Below, piece after piece: positions 63,678 through 64,000 of a stretch of DNA of 64,000 bases. This DNA is from Bradyrhizobium sp. Gha (GTDB lineage Bacteria > Pseudomonadota > Alphaproteobacteria > Rhizobiales > Xanthobacteraceae): NCBI RefSeq assembly GCF_900113735.1, contig NZ_FOQM01000011.1, forward strand, positions 108,086 to 172,085. The letters are read 5' to 3'. The translations under genes were made by a program, and so were the position numbers. Under the pieces are notes generated by a model that saw nothing but the letters and a program-made list of their open reading frames with translations, was not told where the DNA came from and did no database searches. Each line of letters begins with the position of its first letter. The stretch's first letter is position 1.

Positions 63678-64000
63678 TGACCTTGCCCCCTGGACTTAAT
63701 CCAGATTGAAGTTCGCTCTGGCCCATATGAGGACCAGAGCATGAAGCGCAACCGCTTTACGGAAGAGCAGATCATCGGGATTTTGAAGGAGCACGAGGCT
63801 GGCGTGTCGGTTGCCGATCTGTGCCGGAAGCACGGCGTCAGCGATGCCAGTATCTACAAATGGAAAGCCAAGTTTGGCGGGATGGAGGTCTCGGAGGCCA
63901 AGCGGCTGAGGACGCTGGAGGACGAGAACACGCGGCTGAAGCGGCTTTTGGCCGACGCCATGCTGGACAATGCGGCGTTGAAGGACCTCCTGGGAAAGAA
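63678..64000 (+). mobile_element. IS3-family insertion sequence, left end
   Basis: TGACCTTGCCCCCTGG at 63678 is a likely left terminal repeat, followed by a short leader and the orfA start at 63741. The element continues beyond the window, so the right end and target duplication cannot be seen. Confidence 0.65.
63741..64000 (+). CDS. IS3-family transposase OrfA (partial)
   Basis: ATG at 63741 opens MKRNRFTEEQIIGILKEHEA, then the helix-turn-helix VADLCRKHGVSDASIYKWKAK and a leucine-zipper-like RLRTLEDENTRLKRLLADAM. This is the typical OrfA of IS3 elements (IS51/IS407-type). It runs off the window at 64000 without a stop; OrfB would follow by frameshift. Confidence 0.93.
   Translation, partial: MKRNRFTEEQIIGILKEHEAGVSVADLCRKHGVSDASIYKWKAKFGGMEVSEAKRLRTLEDENTRLKRLLADAMLDNAALKDLLGK

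Noticed and set aside
1..64000. CRISPR arrays, rRNA genes, intact tRNAs, nod boxes
   Set aside because: No regularly spaced repeats or structured RNA genes were found; only the tRNA 3' fragment at 10505-10532. No sequence matched the nod-box pattern on reading.

Overview
The window reads as an accessory region of a Bradyrhizobium-type alphaproteobacterium. The evidence is a secreted avidin-like protein that I recognise as close to bradavidin II, a DUF3551 small secreted protein, a decayed FixK-type regulator, a tts-box-like element (the TtsI site of rhizobial type III secretion) in front of a broken effector-like gene, and GC-rich catabolic operons. Many remnants (integrase, DNA methylase, effector, regulator, small zinc-ribbon genes) point to a symbiosis-island-like mosaic. 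No rRNA, complete tRNA or CRISPR array was seen.

Layout. 0-3.2 kb: very small hypothetical genes, some decayed. 3.3-10.5 kb: an island bounded by two 17-bp direct repeats, one of which is the 3' end of a tRNA-Ser-like sequence. It carries a Lamassu-like defence pair (Cap4/DUF4297 nuclease plus SMC-like ATPase), a divergent winged-helix/nucleotidyltransferase gene, a serine resolvase with a res-like site, two unknown genes and a frameshifted, truncated tyrosine integrase. 10.6-21.4 kb: a catabolic block (DHDPS-family lyase, GH88-like hydrolase, class III CoA-transferase, LacI regulator, CehA/McbA hydrolase, MFS symporter, enoyl-CoA hydratase) with four copies of a CTGAAA-N4-TTTCAG operator. 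21.5-28.8 kb: a branched-chain/amide-type ABC transporter operon with two near-duplicate Tat-exported binding proteins and an amidohydrolase. 29.7-30.3 kb: a ParDE toxin-antitoxin pair. 31.6-35.5 kb: an operon of a Tm-1-like (UPF0261) protein, a TIM-barrel phosphoenolpyruvate-hydrolase-like protein and a flavoprotein. 36.4-38.0 kb: an overlapping DprA-like/phosphoribosyltransferase pair. 39.3-48.6 kb: a truncated TIM-barrel paralogue and a long sugar ABC-transporter operon (binding protein, two permeases, ribokinase-like kinase, SDR, HAD phosphatase, ATPase) ending in a TIM-barrel/AAA/Fis fusion regulator. 48.9-64 kb: methylase remnant, DUF4760-like membrane protein, broken effector, SET-domain protein, two-domain outer membrane protein, bradavidin-like protein, DUF3551 protein, fixK pseudogene, prolyl oligopeptidase and the left end of an IS3-family element.

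How the parts may work together. The 22-49 kb operons share a direct-repeat motif (TGGGTA-N4-TGGGTA, 10-bp period) upstream of their first genes. Three members of the same TIM-barrel family and a Tm-1-like partner lie among them. This suggests one uptake and catabolic regulon, perhaps sensed through the TIM-barrel/AAA/Fis fusion protein. The neighbouring LacI block has its own operator. The defence island is separate and looks immobilised.
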